A stretch of 64,000 nt of DNA from Chryseobacterium nepalense. Lineage in GTDB: Bacteria; Bacteroidota; Bacteroidia; Flavobacteriales; Weeksellaceae. The stretch is taken from contig NZ_CP096203.1 in NCBI RefSeq assembly GCF_023195755.1, positions 682,001-746,000 of the forward strand, in the 5' to 3' direction. This document shows, piece after piece, positions 35,566 through 44,146 of the stretch (position 1 is the stretch's first letter; the number at the start of each line of letters is the position of its first letter). The position numbers and the translations under genes are program-made. Under the pieces are notes generated by a model. That model was not told where the DNA came from and made no database searches. It saw only the letters and a list, made by a program, of their open reading frames with translations.

Positions 35566-36837
35566 TTATGACCTTCCTGTGGTGTCTCTTTTCGGCCTTA
35601 AAATTAAACGGATTGAAGGATTATTGGTAATGAAAAGCCGCATCCAGTTGAATGCCAGACGTACTTTGCTGCTGAAGCTTACCAATGGAATAATGTGGAT
35701 AAATAACCACGTAAGCCACGCTATAAAACCTTTAAATGAAAATTTAGGCAAATCAACTACCGCATCAAATTTTGAAATAATAGCCATGCTTCCTTTATCA
35801 TTATAGGCAAAAGGTATTAAAACTTTTTCATCTTCAATTCTTTTAAAATTCTTTCCTAAATTTTTAGCATGCTGAATAGCGACCTGCGCCAGCTGAGGAT
35901 GCCCTTTCGGATATTTTTCCTCCGTAAGCTGCAACGCTATGTCGCCTAAAGCAAAAATATTGGCTGTGCCGTTCACTTTATTATAAGCATCTACCAGCAG
36001 TCTTCTTCCTTTTCCGATACTTTCTTCAGGAATACCGGGAACCTCTCTTCCAACCACCCCGGAAGTCCAGATCAGTGTTTCGGTCTCAATAACCTGTCCG
36101 TCCCCGAGAATTACTTTGCAATCTTTATAATCTTTAACCGCTGTATTAAGGATAATTTTTACACCCAGCTTTTTAAGTCTTTCATATGCGGCTTCCTGAG
36201 CCATTTTGCTCATCGGTGAAAGAAGAGTAGGTAAAGCATCAATCAGAAAAATATTGGAAAGTCCCAGCTTTATTTCCGGATATTCTTTTTCTGCAATATA
36301 TGTTCCCATTTCCGCGATCATTCCGGCAAGCTCCACACCGGTTGGGCCGCCACCTGCAATCACTATGTTCTGAAGTTTCTGTGCCTCCTTTACATTTTTA
36401 TTTCTTGCGGCTTCTTCGAGAGTAAGGAGCATGTGATTTCTCAGATATAATGCTTCATCAATGGTTTTCATAGGTAAGGCACATCGTTTTACATTTTCCA
36501 TTCCGAAGAAATTGGATTCTGTTCCCAAAGCCAAAACAAGATAATCATATTTTAAAGTACCGCTGTCGGTTTCAAGAATATTATGTTCAGGATCCACTTT
36601 TACGAGACTTCCCATATGGAAATTCACATTTTTATAATTTGAAATTAATTTTCTGAAAGGATAACTTATATTGGAAGCTTCGATGAATGAAGTTGCCACC
36701 TGATAGATCAATGGCGGAAAGAAATGATAATTGTTTTTATCAACCAATGTAATTCTGAAACGGCTGTCATTCACCAACGATTTAATAAGGTTGACTCCTG
36801 CGAATCCTCCTCCGACGATAACGATATGTTTTTTCAT
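35566..36837 (-). CDS. Type II NADH dehydrogenase-like FAD oxidoreductase (NDH-2)
   Basis: A 423-aa flavoprotein with an N-terminal FAD site GGGFAGVN (residues ~8-15), the TSGVVGRE segment near residue 265 and a second Rossmann dinucleotide site IAGGGPTGVELAGM (~residues 160-173). It also has a VNGTANIFALGDIA FAD motif and a C-terminal amphipathic membrane-contact region (FIAWLTWLFIHIIP). These fit NDH-2, which passes electrons from NADH to the quinone pool without pumping protons. Sulfide:quinone reductases are relatives, but the two catalytic cysteines of those are missing. It lies upstream of the ClC gene on the same strand. Confidence 0.9.
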   Translation of the reverse strand: MKKHIVIVGGGFAGVNLIKSLVNDSRFRITLVDKNNYHFFPPLIYQVATSFIEASNISYPFRKLISNYKNVNFHMGSLVKVDPEHNILETDSGTLKYDYLVLALGTESNFFGMENVKRCALPMKTIDEALYLRNHMLLTLEEAARNKNVKEAQKLQNIVIAGGGPTGVELAGMIAEMGTYIAEKEYPEIKLGLSNIFLIDALPTLLSPMSKMAQEAAYERLKKLGVKIILNTAVKDYKDCKVILGDGQVIETETLIWTSGVVGREVPGIPEESIGKGRRLLVDAYNKVNGTANIFALGDIALQLTEEKYPKGHPQLAQVAIQHAKNLGKNFKRIEDEKVLIPFAYNDKGSMAIISKFDAVVDLPKFSFKGFIAWLTWLFIHIIPLVSFSSKVRLAFNWMRLFITNNPSIRLILRPKRDTTGRS

Positions 36838-37024
36838 AAATATATATATTGAAATGGTGCCTGAAACAATCCAATAATAAAGCCAAAAAATTAGTCTGTG
36901 GTATCCATTTACGCAGGATTATTGTATACTATTAATGAATATTTTAACCTTAATTTTAAACAATCTTCAAAAACTTACATATATTTCTGATTTTCAAATG
37001 CTTAAAAAAGTTTTTATTTAAAAT

Positions 37025-37124
37025 ATCCTGCTGATCTTTACGATTTATCCGGTTAACTTCTGAAAATTATCTGGATAAATCTTCCAAATCATCTGGATCA
37101 TTTTTCCGGTTTATGCGGATAAAT
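37025..37124. repeat. Array of 22-bp spaced repeats with core ATCTGGAT before an aldo/keto reductase
   Basis: Cores begin at 37047 (ATCCGGTT), 37069 (ATCTGGAT), 37091 (ATCTGGAT) and 37113 (ATGCGGAT), exactly 22 bp apart, with a weaker fifth copy in phase at 37025 (ATCCTGCT). The flanks are degenerate, often TTATC...GGATAAAT, giving partial palindromes. The two-turn period puts all copies on one DNA face, as in multi-site operators. The rest of the 36838-37244 gap is AT-rich with no gene. Confidence 0.55.
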
Positions 37125-37244
37125 TTTTAAAGTGCTGAAATACGAGCAAATTATCATTCAAAAATATCAGAAAAACAATGTTTAAAAAAGCAAGTGCACG
37201 ATGTTTGTATCTCTTAGTTCACCAATCATTAAATAGTATCATAT

Positions 37245-38234
37245 ATGAAATCAGACATTTTAACGGAAAAACACAGGTTAGGCTTAGGTGGTGTGGCAAT
37301 AGGAACTGCCTTTGAACCCCTTACGGACGGGCAGTCTTATGAAGTACTGCAAAAAGCATGGGATCTTGGAATACGCTATTACGATACATCACCCTGGTAC
37401 GGGCTTACAAAAAGTGAAAGGCGATTCGGGAATTATCTCCACGGTCAGAACAGGGAAGAATTTGTTCTATCTACCAAAGTAGGAAGATTATTCGTAGAAG
37501 TTCCTGAAGATGAAGTTCCTCCAACAATGTGGCAGGATCCTCTGAATTATGATTTTGAGCATAATTATACTGCAGATGCCATCAAAAGGTCTATCGAAGA
37601 AAGCCTGGAGCGATTGCGCCTTGATTATATTGATATTGTCTACGTTCATGACCTTTCCGAAGATCAGGTAGGTGACCGATATCCCTATTTTTTGAAACAG
37701 GCAAGGGAAGGAGCGTTTAAAGTATTATCCGAACTGAGGTCTCAGGGTGTGATTAAAGCCTGGGGAATGGGTGTTAACAAAATAGAACCTATTCTGGACT
37801 GCCTTGATTCTGCGGATCCGGATATTTGCCTTTCTGCAACACAGTATTCTATTCTTGAACATGAAGATGCGGTAGATAGGCTATTGCCGGCAGTTAAAAA
37901 GGCAGGTGTAAGGCTTGTTTCCGGAGCGGGCTACAACTCAGGGTTTATGACCGGAAGACCGAGATATAATTACAAGGATGTTATTCCCAAAGGAATGACC
38001 GAAAAACGGGACCGGATTTCAACAATCGCCAAAAGGTACAATATCGATATTGTAGATGCAGCCCTTCATTTTGTTTTGGCCGCTGACGAATTTGCCTCAA
38101 TTATTCCGGGAGCAAGCAAACCCGAGCAGGTAGAAGATAATGTGAGTGCACTTCAAAAAAATATCCCATCAGATTTTTGGCAGGAACTGCGGTCGGAGGG
38201 ATTGATTTATGAAAAAGCACAAGTTCCCGGTTGA
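37245..38234 (+). CDS. Aldo/keto reductase (D-threo-aldose/L-fucose dehydrogenase-like)
   Basis: A 329-aa reductase of the aldo/keto family with the start LGLGGVAIGTAF and the catalytic residues in YYDTSPWYGLTKSE (Asp, Tyr), STKVGR (Lys) and YVHDLSED (His). The DTSPWYG and NAGSG-like signature (VSGAGYNSGFMTG) place it with D-threo-aldose 1-dehydrogenases, which oxidise L-fucose or similar sugars. The catalytic role is by resemblance. It is preceded by the phased 22-bp repeats and closed by a terminator, so it may be individually regulated. Confidence 0.88.
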   Translation: MKSDILTEKHRLGLGGVAIGTAFEPLTDGQSYEVLQKAWDLGIRYYDTSPWYGLTKSERRFGNYLHGQNREEFVLSTKVGRLFVEVPEDEVPPTMWQDPLNYDFEHNYTADAIKRSIEESLERLRLDYIDIVYVHDLSEDQVGDRYPYFLKQAREGAFKVLSELRSQGVIKAWGMGVNKIEPILDCLDSADPDICLSATQYSILEHEDAVDRLLPAVKKAGVRLVSGAGYNSGFMTGRPRYNYKDVIPKGMTEKRDRISTIAKRYNIDIVDAALHFVLAADEFASIIPGASKPEQVEDNVSALQKNIPSDFWQELRSEGLIYEKAQVPG

Positions 38235-38244
38235 TAAAATATAA

Positions 38245-38269
38245 AGTCTCCTACAAGGAGGCTTTTTTA
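38245..38269 (+). terminator. Terminator after the aldose-dehydrogenase-like gene
   Basis: AGTCTCCT (38245-38252) pairs with AGGAGGCT (38256-38263) with one G-T pair, running into six Ts. Confidence 0.75.
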
Positions 38270-38353
38270 TTGAAAATATCACGAAATAATATTTTAGCCT
38301 AATGAAAAATTTAAAACTTTTTTATTATCACTAATCAAATAGTTATATTTAAT

Positions 38354-38361
38354 TATATTTG
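38354..38361 (+). promoter_or_regulatory. -7 box TATATTTG before the OmpH-like gene
   Basis: TATATTTG fits TAnnTTTG, 32 bp before the ATG at 38394. Confidence 0.6.
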
Positions 38362-38393
38362 CTGTTCATTTGAAAATAATTTAAATATATATA

Positions 38394-38960
38394 ATGAAAA
38401 AGTTAATAATAGCATTTTCCTTAGCTTCAGGACTTTTCCTGACCTCCAATTTTGTGCAGGCTCAACAGAAAATCGGGCATGTAAATTCCGATGATATCTT
38501 TGATAATTTGTCTGAAACAAAAACAGCAGAAGCTTCACTCGATACTTTTACAAAAACAAAGCAAACTGAAATAGAAAAGCTGATCAGTACCTATGAAAGT
38601 AAACTCAAAGCAGGCCAGGAAAAAGAAAAAACAATGACAGAAGCGAATAAAGCCGTATTAATTAAAGAACTTTCTGCCACACAAACCGAGCTTGAAGCTT
38701 TAGGAAAAAATATAGAAGATGCAAGAGTGAAAGCAGCACAGGATATTTCAAAAAAACAGACTGAACTGTTCACACCTATTCAAAAGAAAGTTGCCACCAT
38801 GATTGCTACCGTAGCAAAAGAAAAAGGTCTTGCTTATGTATTTGATATTGCAGCTTCACAGGGCAACAGCAATATTGCGTATATGGATGGCGGTGAAGAT
38901 ATCACACCTGTTGTGAAGTCTAAATTAGGTGCAGCCCCTGCAAAGCCTGCGGGCAAATAA
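38394..38960 (+). CDS. OmpH/Skp family periplasmic chaperone
   Basis: A 188-aa exported protein with a signal peptide (cleavage near residue 23 after VQA). The mature part opens with KIGHVNSDDIFD, the Skp/OmpH start, and continues with a long amphipathic coiled-coil region (residues ~45-135, rich in K, E and A), then IAYMDGGEDITPVVKSKLG. Skp-type trimers hold unfolded outer-membrane proteins in the periplasm. It has its own -7 box and terminator. Confidence 0.9.
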   Translation: MKKLIIAFSLASGLFLTSNFVQAQQKIGHVNSDDIFDNLSETKTAEASLDTFTKTKQTEIEKLISTYESKLKAGQEKEKTMTEANKAVLIKELSATQTELEALGKNIEDARVKAAQDISKKQTELFTPIQKKVATMIATVAKEKGLAYVFDIAASQGNSNIAYMDGGEDITPVVKSKLGAAPAKPAGK

Positions 38961-38982
38961 TACAATCCGATTATCATAATTA

Positions 38983-39030
38983 AAAAAGCTGGAAATTAAG
39001 AAGTTATACCTTCCCATTTCCAGCTTTTTA
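38983..39030 (+). terminator. Bidirectional terminator after the OmpH-like gene
   Basis: A 14-bp perfect stem, AAAAAGCTGGAAAT (38983-38996) with ATTTCCAGCTTTTT (39016-39029). It also faces the minus-strand small membrane gene at 39050. Confidence 0.82.
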
Positions 39031-39049
39031 TTTTTCGTTTTTTGTAAAT

Positions 39050-39244
<195 letters not shown>

Positions 39245-39343
39245 TTAACTATATACACATATTGTGCCTTTTTATAAAGAATATGTTAAAAATATATACC
39301 ACAAAATTAAAAAGTTGTATAAATACTTATAAAATATTTTAGG

Positions 39344-40141
39344 TCAGAGGACTCCAAAATGAATCAGGGCATATTCAATTCCATGATTGTCAACATCTTC
39401 AGTTATATAATCTGCTATTTCCTTGACATCATCATTGGCATTTCCCATGGCAACGCCAATTTGCGTGAATTTCAGCATCGCGATATCATTTCCGCCATCC
39501 CCAAAAGACATGGTTTCGCTGATAGCGATACCAAAATAATCGCAAAAATGTTTGATTCCGGTACTTTTTGTGGTTCCGCCATGATTTACATCCGCAAACA
39601 AAGGACTCCATCTCGATGCTGAAGAATTAGGCATTACCTTTTCCATAAACGTATTTTCATCCTCTTTTTCAAGGAAAATGTTGGCCTGAAGCACATGATC
39701 AGTATCAATATTTTCTTTATCATGTACAGGCGGGACGGGAAGATTAACATGGCCATACATTCCTATAACTTCCGGTGTGGCATCATTGATTTCCACTTTA
39801 TCTTCATACATCAATGAATAACTTAAAGGAAAATCTTCTGCATACTGAACAAGATTCTTTATATCAGAAGAATCTATAAATGTTTTATACATTACTTTTC
39901 CTTCCGTAGTGATGCAGTAGCTTCCGTTGAAGGTAATAAATCCATCAAAAGTAATATGCCTGATGTGATCTAATGAGTTAATGGAACGCCCGGTAGCAAC
40001 AATTACTTTTATTCCTTTTTCGCGAAGGCTTTGTATGGCTTTATGGGTAGATTCCGGGATTGTATTGGTTTTAAAACTGATCAATGTACCATCAATATCA
40101 AGAAATACGGCTTTTATATTTGGTTTTTCTAATGAACTCAT
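39344..40141 (-). CDS. Cof-type HAD-IIB hydrolase
   Basis: A 265-aa HAD-superfamily phosphatase of the IIB (Cof/YidA) class. Motif I is FLDIDGTL (Asp15, Asp17), motif II is VIVATGRS, and the C-terminal motif IV is MSFGDGGNDIAML. The IIB cap lies in the middle (DFPLSYSLMYEDKVEI onwards). Such enzymes hydrolyse sugar phosphates, PLP or flavin phosphates. The frame is open upstream to a TTG at 40168, but the ATG at 40141 gives the usual compact start and is preferred. Confidence 0.9.
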   Translation of the reverse strand: MSSLEKPNIKAVFLDIDGTLISFKTNTIPESTHKAIQSLREKGIKVIVATGRSINSLDHIRHITFDGFITFNGSYCITTEGKVMYKTFIDSSDIKNLVQYAEDFPLSYSLMYEDKVEINDATPEVIGMYGHVNLPVPPVHDKENIDTDHVLQANIFLEKEDENTFMEKVMPNSSASRWSPLFADVNHGGTTKSTGIKHFCDYFGIAISETMSFGDGGNDIAMLKFTQIGVAMGNANDDVKEIADYITEDVDNHGIEYALIHFGVL

Positions 40142-40273
40142 ATTGAATTTTGTGAGATATTTATACAAAATACGTACAATTCTTTTGATTTTAGTTTAAA
40201 TTAAAATAAGCTTTGTAATTTTTACAGTAGGTACAATTCTTGTACACCTCCTGATACACCAAATTACAGTATT

Positions 40274-40732
40274 ATGAACAATAAAGAAGAAGCATCAGTA
40301 TTAAATGATCTGTTGCACATTACCAATGACAGAATTGAGGGTTTTGCAAAAGTGGAAGGGAAAGTATGGGAAAATTATCCCGATGTAAAACCGGAATATG
40401 CCAAGTTACATTCACTTTCCAAAGTAATGAAAAACGAACTGATTGATCTTATTCATGAAGATGGGGAAGAGGCAGACGATTCATCTTCAGTGGCAGGAGC
40501 CCTGCACCGTACGTGGATTGATATTAAAAATTCTTTTACTTTAGGAAATAAAGAAGAATCTACCATTGAAAATGTGATATTCGGGGAAAAAGCAGCGATT
40601 GAAGCGTACCAGAATGCCATCGACAGCGGGAAATTGACCCAGAACAGCCTGGATATTGTTTCGGAACATTTAAAACATATCAAAGATTCTTACCACCAGT
40701 TCAGCAAAATGAGTGAATATAAAAATAAATAA
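40274..40732 (+). CDS. PA2169-family four-helix-bundle protein (DUF2383)
   Basis: A 152-aa helical protein of the DUF2383/PA2169 type. It starts with EEASVLNDLLHITNDRIEGFAKV, has HSLSKVMKNELIDLI in helix 2, and EKAAIEAYQNAI in helix 4, with a ferritin-like arrangement. The family is found in many Gram-negative genomes near stress genes; its ligand is unknown. It is divergent from the HAD-IIB gene and shares a terminator with convergent map. Confidence 0.85.
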   Translation: MNNKEEASVLNDLLHITNDRIEGFAKVEGKVWENYPDVKPEYAKLHSLSKVMKNELIDLIHEDGEEADDSSSVAGALHRTWIDIKNSFTLGNKEESTIENVIFGEKAAIEAYQNAIDSGKLTQNSLDIVSEHLKHIKDSYHQFSKMSEYKNK

Positions 40733-40751
40733 GTACACGATTATTCAACTA

Positions 40752-40786
40752 AAACAGGACACTTCTTATTGAAATGTCCTGTTTTA
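40752..40786 (+). terminator. Bidirectional terminator between the DUF2383 gene and map
   Basis: AAAACAGGACA (40752-40762) pairs with TGTCCTGTTTT (40776-40786) over a 13-nt loop, with A- and T-runs on both sides. Confidence 0.82.
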
Positions 40787-40789
40787 ATT

Positions 40790-41554
40790 TTAATTAAAGA
40801 TTTCATTCATTTCCGTCAGGATGATCGGCTGTCCGTCCGTAATGATAATAGTGTGCTCATGCTGTGCCATGTAACCGCCTTTGTTGCCAACCATTGTCCA
40901 GCCGTCTTTGAGTTCAACAGCAATATTCGAAGATGTTGAAATAAATGTTTCAATTGCTACAACAGTATTTTTTCTGAACCTTCTGTTATCAAAACGGTTT
41001 CTATAATTCATCAGTTCATCCGGTTCTTCGTGGAGGCTTTTCCCAACACCGTGGCCGCCCAGATTTTTAATTACTTTAAAACCTCGTCTTTTGGCTTCAG
41101 TTTCCATCAGCAGCCCGATATCAGAAATTTTAACGCCACCTTTAATATTGTTTATCGCCTTATGCAGAATTTCTTTAGAAGCATTTACCAGCGTTGCATG
41201 CTTATTAAGATCTTTTCCGATAACAAATGAATTTCCATTGTCTGCCCAAAATCCGTTGAGCTCTGCAGAAACGTCTATATTAATAAGGTCTCCTTCTTTC
41301 AACACTCGCTGCTCAGAAGGAATACCGTGACAAAATTCATTGTCTACACTTATACAGGCGCAGCCGGGAAATCCGTAGGTGAGGGCAGGAGCAGATCTGG
41401 CTCCAAAACTTTTAAGAACTGCAGCCCCGAAATCATCAACCTCTTTCGTGGTCATACCCGGTTTTGCAAACCCGCACATCTCTTTTAAAGTAAAAGCAAT
41501 GGCTTCACTTACTTTTTGCATTCCGATTAATTCAGACTCATTGGTTATAGACAT
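40790..41554 (-). CDS. map: Methionine aminopeptidase type I
   Basis: A 254-aa metalloenzyme that removes the N-terminal methionine. Metal ligands are present in INIDVSAELNGFWADNGN (two Asp), in GGHGVGKSLHEEP (His), in AIETF (Glu) and in QHEHTIII (Glu). The substrate histidine is in FCHGIPS. The frame is open upstream to a TTG (41572), but that lies inside a -7 box, so the ATG at 41554 is the start. The length fits the type I family. Confidence 0.96.
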   Translation of the reverse strand: MSITNESELIGMQKVSEAIAFTLKEMCGFAKPGMTTKEVDDFGAAVLKSFGARSAPALTYGFPGCACISVDNEFCHGIPSEQRVLKEGDLINIDVSAELNGFWADNGNSFVIGKDLNKHATLVNASKEILHKAINNIKGGVKISDIGLLMETEAKRRGFKVIKNLGGHGVGKSLHEEPDELMNYRNRFDNRRFRKNTVVAIETFISTSSNIAVELKDGWTMVGNKGGYMAQHEHTIIITDGQPIILTEMNEIFN

Positions 41555-41569
41555 CTTAAAAATTTGATA

Positions 41570-41577
41570 CAAAGATA
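41570..41577 (-). promoter_or_regulatory. map promoter, -7 box TATCTTTG
   Basis: On the minus strand, TATCTTTG fits TAnnTTTG, 15 bp before the map ATG at 41554. Confidence 0.6.
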
Positions 41578-41709
41578 ATGACTTATTATTATGTATTGCA
41601 CCTCAGATAAACGATACACGTTCCGTATTAATACTTAGATTTCATTTTGAGTATAATTACGGTTGATCACATACCTGTTTCCGCTGTAATTTTACTCTAA
41701 ACTAATACC

Positions 41710-41763
41710 ATGGAGACCAGAAACCATTTAAACGGGGCGCATCCTGAAAAGCCATACGAGTAA
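41710..41763 (+). CDS. Possible 17-codon leader ORF before the pyruvoyl decarboxylase
   Basis: ATG at 41710 to TAA at 41763 encodes 17 residues, METRNHLNGAHPEKPYE. It ends 21 bp before the decarboxylase ATG (41785). No homologue is known to me and no clear ribosome-binding site is seen. It could be a leader peptide or chance. Confidence 0.25.
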   Translation: METRNHLNGAHPEKPYE

Positions 41764-41784
41764 GGTTCTAAAAAACACCATATT

Positions 41785-43107
41785 ATGAATCACGTAAAGT
41801 ACAGGGTGGGGAAATGGCTTCCATCCGACAGGAATTTCCTGAACAAGTGGATTGAAAAGAAAATTGCACAGGTTAATGCATATCCGCTTCCGCTAAATCC
41901 CGCTATTGAAGATCTTAGAAATGCCATTTATAATGACGCAGTGCTTTATATGGGCTTTACAAGTATGTATGACCAGATTCCTCAGGGTTATAATGATCAG
42001 GTTAAAAACTTTGAAACCATGCTTCAGATCATGAATCAGATTCTTCAGGAAGGGCCTTGCTATAGTAAGATTGAAGACCAAATCGGGTTGGTAGGATTTC
42101 CCATCAATGCTATCCTGGATTGGGCAATGGGTACGGAAGGCGGTTATCTCGCATTTACCAACACATTGGTCAATCAAAAACTGCAGGTGATTCTGAATGA
42201 ATGGAAAAATTTCCTCGAGTCTCCGGAGTCTACCTATGTTCTGGTAGACGGCCCTATATACCAGCCACAGCCGGATTATACTGCTCCTGTAGGATGGTTT
42301 TCGCAGGAAGCACTGGAAGCTATCGCCAGCATGGACCCGTTGAGAGGGCAGGGCAATGATCCTTATGATGCGCTTCAAAATTTTATTTACAATTATCAGT
42401 GCCAGCCGGATCAGCCATATTTCGGGTATAAAAGCTGGGACGATTTTTTCACAAGAGAATTTAACCCGGGTGTTCGGGAAGTGAGTGAAGAAGATAAAAA
42501 TTCGGATGTAATTGTAAATGCCTGTGAATCGGCTCCGTATAATTGCGTTACCAGTGCTATGATGAAAGATAAATTCTGGATGAAAGGCCAGCCGTATTCG
42601 CTTCTGGATATTATGGATAATCATGAGCTCGCCCAGGAATTCGGTGACAACAGTACTGTTTACCAGGCGTTTTTATGTGCTAAAACATATCATCGCTGGA
42701 ACAGCCCGGTTGATGGGACAATTGTAGCTATCCAAAATGTACCGGGAACATATTATTCCGAAGCTCCGGCTGAAGGGTATGATCCTGCAGGACCGAATGA
42801 TTCTCAGGGATATATTGCTGAACTGGCTGCCCGTGCATTAATTTTCATTAAATCAGATAATGAAAAAATCGGACTTATGTGTTTTGTAGCCATCGGAATG
42901 GCGGAAGTTTCCAGCTGTGAAATTACTGTTGCACCCGGAGATTACGTAAAAAAAGGCGATCCGCTCGGAACATTTCATTTTGGAGGATCCACACATTGTC
43001 TGATTTTCCGTCCGGGAGTTAATATCAATTTCGATTTTCACGGACAGACACCGAGCCTGAACACCTACAATATTCCTGTAAAAGCAAGAATTGGTGTTGT
43101 AGAATAA
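41785..43107 (+). CDS. Phosphatidylserine decarboxylase-family pyruvoyl enzyme with N-terminal extension
   Basis: A 440-aa protein. The N-terminal ~220 residues resemble the domain found in front of some phosphatidylserine decarboxylases (PF12588-type, WMGTEGGYLAFTN region), and the C-terminal ~200 residues are the decarboxylase fold. The serine of self-cleavage is Ser402 in FGGSTHCL, a GGST version of the usual LGST/GST site, which would yield the pyruvoyl group. No membrane segment is seen, unlike classical membrane Psd. This layout is shared with fungal-type tryptophan decarboxylases (PsiD-like), so a soluble amino-acid decarboxylase is plausible. Substrate unknown. Confidence 0.78.
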   Translation: MNHVKYRVGKWLPSDRNFLNKWIEKKIAQVNAYPLPLNPAIEDLRNAIYNDAVLYMGFTSMYDQIPQGYNDQVKNFETMLQIMNQILQEGPCYSKIEDQIGLVGFPINAILDWAMGTEGGYLAFTNTLVNQKLQVILNEWKNFLESPESTYVLVDGPIYQPQPDYTAPVGWFSQEALEAIASMDPLRGQGNDPYDALQNFIYNYQCQPDQPYFGYKSWDDFFTREFNPGVREVSEEDKNSDVIVNACESAPYNCVTSAMMKDKFWMKGQPYSLLDIMDNHELAQEFGDNSTVYQAFLCAKTYHRWNSPVDGTIVAIQNVPGTYYSEAPAEGYDPAGPNDSQGYIAELAARALIFIKSDNEKIGLMCFVAIGMAEVSSCEITVAPGDYVKKGDPLGTFHFGGSTHCLIFRPGVNINFDFHGQTPSLNTYNIPVKARIGVVE

Positions 43108-43198
43108 CATACAATATTATGTTATAAACCATACTGGATAAACATTTTCTAGTTTAATTTTATTTTGATAATCATAATAATATTATATAAATTATTAC

Positions 43199-43528
43199 AT
43201 GACAAAGTACATTATCCGCAAATCTTTTGACGGGAAATACCGATGGGTTTTAATAGCGCCGAACGGAGACAATTTATTAACCAGTGAGGCGTATACTTCA
43301 AAAGAAGGCTGTTTAAACGGAGTACAGATCAGCAAAGAAAGTCTGAAGGATTCAAATTTTAAAATGTTAATGACAGCAAAAAAATATCAACCGTATTTTA
43401 TGCAGATTGCTGATAATTATCAAATATTGGCCAGAAGTGAAATATATTCAGCGGCTTATGCCAGAGATGCTGCATCAGACACTGTTAAAAATTACGCAGC
43501 AGATGCAGTAATTGAAGATCTTTCTTAA
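43199..43528 (+). CDS. DUF1508 (YegP-like) tandem-repeat protein
   Basis: A 109-aa protein with two copies of the YegP/DUF1508 fold. The first, KSFDGKYRWVLIAPNGDNLLTSEAYTSK, is clear. The second, TAKKYQPYFMQIADNYQILARSEIYSS-like, is also clear. The family is small, cytoplasmic and of unknown function. A terminator follows closely. Confidence 0.85.
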   Translation: MTKYIIRKSFDGKYRWVLIAPNGDNLLTSEAYTSKEGCLNGVQISKESLKDSNFKMLMTAKKYQPYFMQIADNYQILARSEIYSAAYARDAASDTVKNYAADAVIEDLS

Positions 43529-43531
43529 TAT

Positions 43532-43566
43532 AAAAAGGCAGCTGTGATAAATAGCTGCCTTTTTTA
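43532..43566 (+). terminator. Terminator after the DUF1508 gene
   Basis: A 12-bp perfect stem, AAAAAGGCAGCT (43532-43543) with AGCTGCCTTTTT (43553-43564), ending in Ts. The following gap up to the ArsR promoter (43774) is AT-rich with nothing else visible. Confidence 0.85.
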
Positions 43567-43773
43567 ATGTAGCTCTATAAATAAAAATATTTTAAGAAAC
43601 AATTTATAGCTTTAATATTAAAAATTACTGAACAATTTTAAATTGAGAACAAAACTGATATACCATTAAATTACTGATTTATAGACATTGTAAAAACCTG
43701 AAATATATTCTATTTAACATAATATAAATTATAGGACTTTTAAATTTTGAGATAAACATCCTTTTTATTATAA

Positions 43774-43805
43774 TTTGTGTAGTTAAATAACTTCACATAT
43801 ATTTG
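43774..43805 (+). promoter_or_regulatory. Promoter of the ArsR-AHSA1 operon: TTTG then TATATTTG
   Basis: TTTG at 43774-43777 and TATATTTG at 43798-43805, separated by 20 bp, fit the Bacteroidota -33/-7 pattern. It is overlapped by operator-like repeats. Confidence 0.65.
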
Positions 43806-43823
43806 TAGACAAATAACTACACA
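43778..43823. promoter_or_regulatory. Two near-palindromic operator repeats flanking the -7 box
   Basis: TGTAGTTAAATAACTTCACA (43778-43797) and TGTAGACAAATAACTACACA (43804-43823) are 26 bp apart in direct orientation. Each also approaches an inverted repeat of TGTAG...CTACA. They bracket the -7 box and run into the ATG, as expected for an ArsR-family autoregulator. Confidence 0.6.
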
Positions 43824-44143
43824 TGAACCTAAGACGTGATGTTTTTCAGGCCATTGCAGATCCGACACGCCGATCAATCTTAATACTGCTGGCTTCGCAG
43901 TCTATGACAGCCGGCGCTATTGCATCTAATTTCAATACCGCAAGACCGACCGTTTCCAAACACCTGCAGATCCTTTCGGAATGCGAACTGCTTAAGCCTG
44001 AACAAAATGGCCGGGAAATCATTTATCATCTCAATGCTGAAAAAATGAAAGAAATTGCCGATTTTATCGAACCGTTCCGCAAAATGTGGGATGAACGGTT
44101 CAATACGCTTGAAAATATTATGAAAAACTATACAACAAAATAA
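43823..44143 (+). CDS. ArsR-family winged-helix transcriptional regulator
   Basis: A 106-aa regulator. The winged helix is clear: [20 protein letters not shown], then [18 protein letters not shown] as the recognition helix and GREIIYHLN as the wing. It lacks the ELCVC cysteine motif of metal-sensing ArsR proteins, so it belongs to the branch that pairs with SRPBCC/AHSA1 proteins. It is followed by an AHSA1 gene after 3 bp, and two operator-like repeats lie on its promoter. Confidence 0.93.
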   Translation: MNLRRDVFQAIADPTRRSILILLASQSMTAGAIASNFNTARPTVSKHLQILSECELLKPEQNGREIIYHLNAEKMKEIADFIEPFRKMWDERFNTLENIMKNYTTK

Positions 44144-44146
44144 TTT

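Noticed and set aside
41893..42624. 243-aa minus-strand open frame antisense to the pyruvoyl decarboxylase
   Set aside because: It is the reverse-strand shadow of a well-supported family protein, with no domain or signal of its own.
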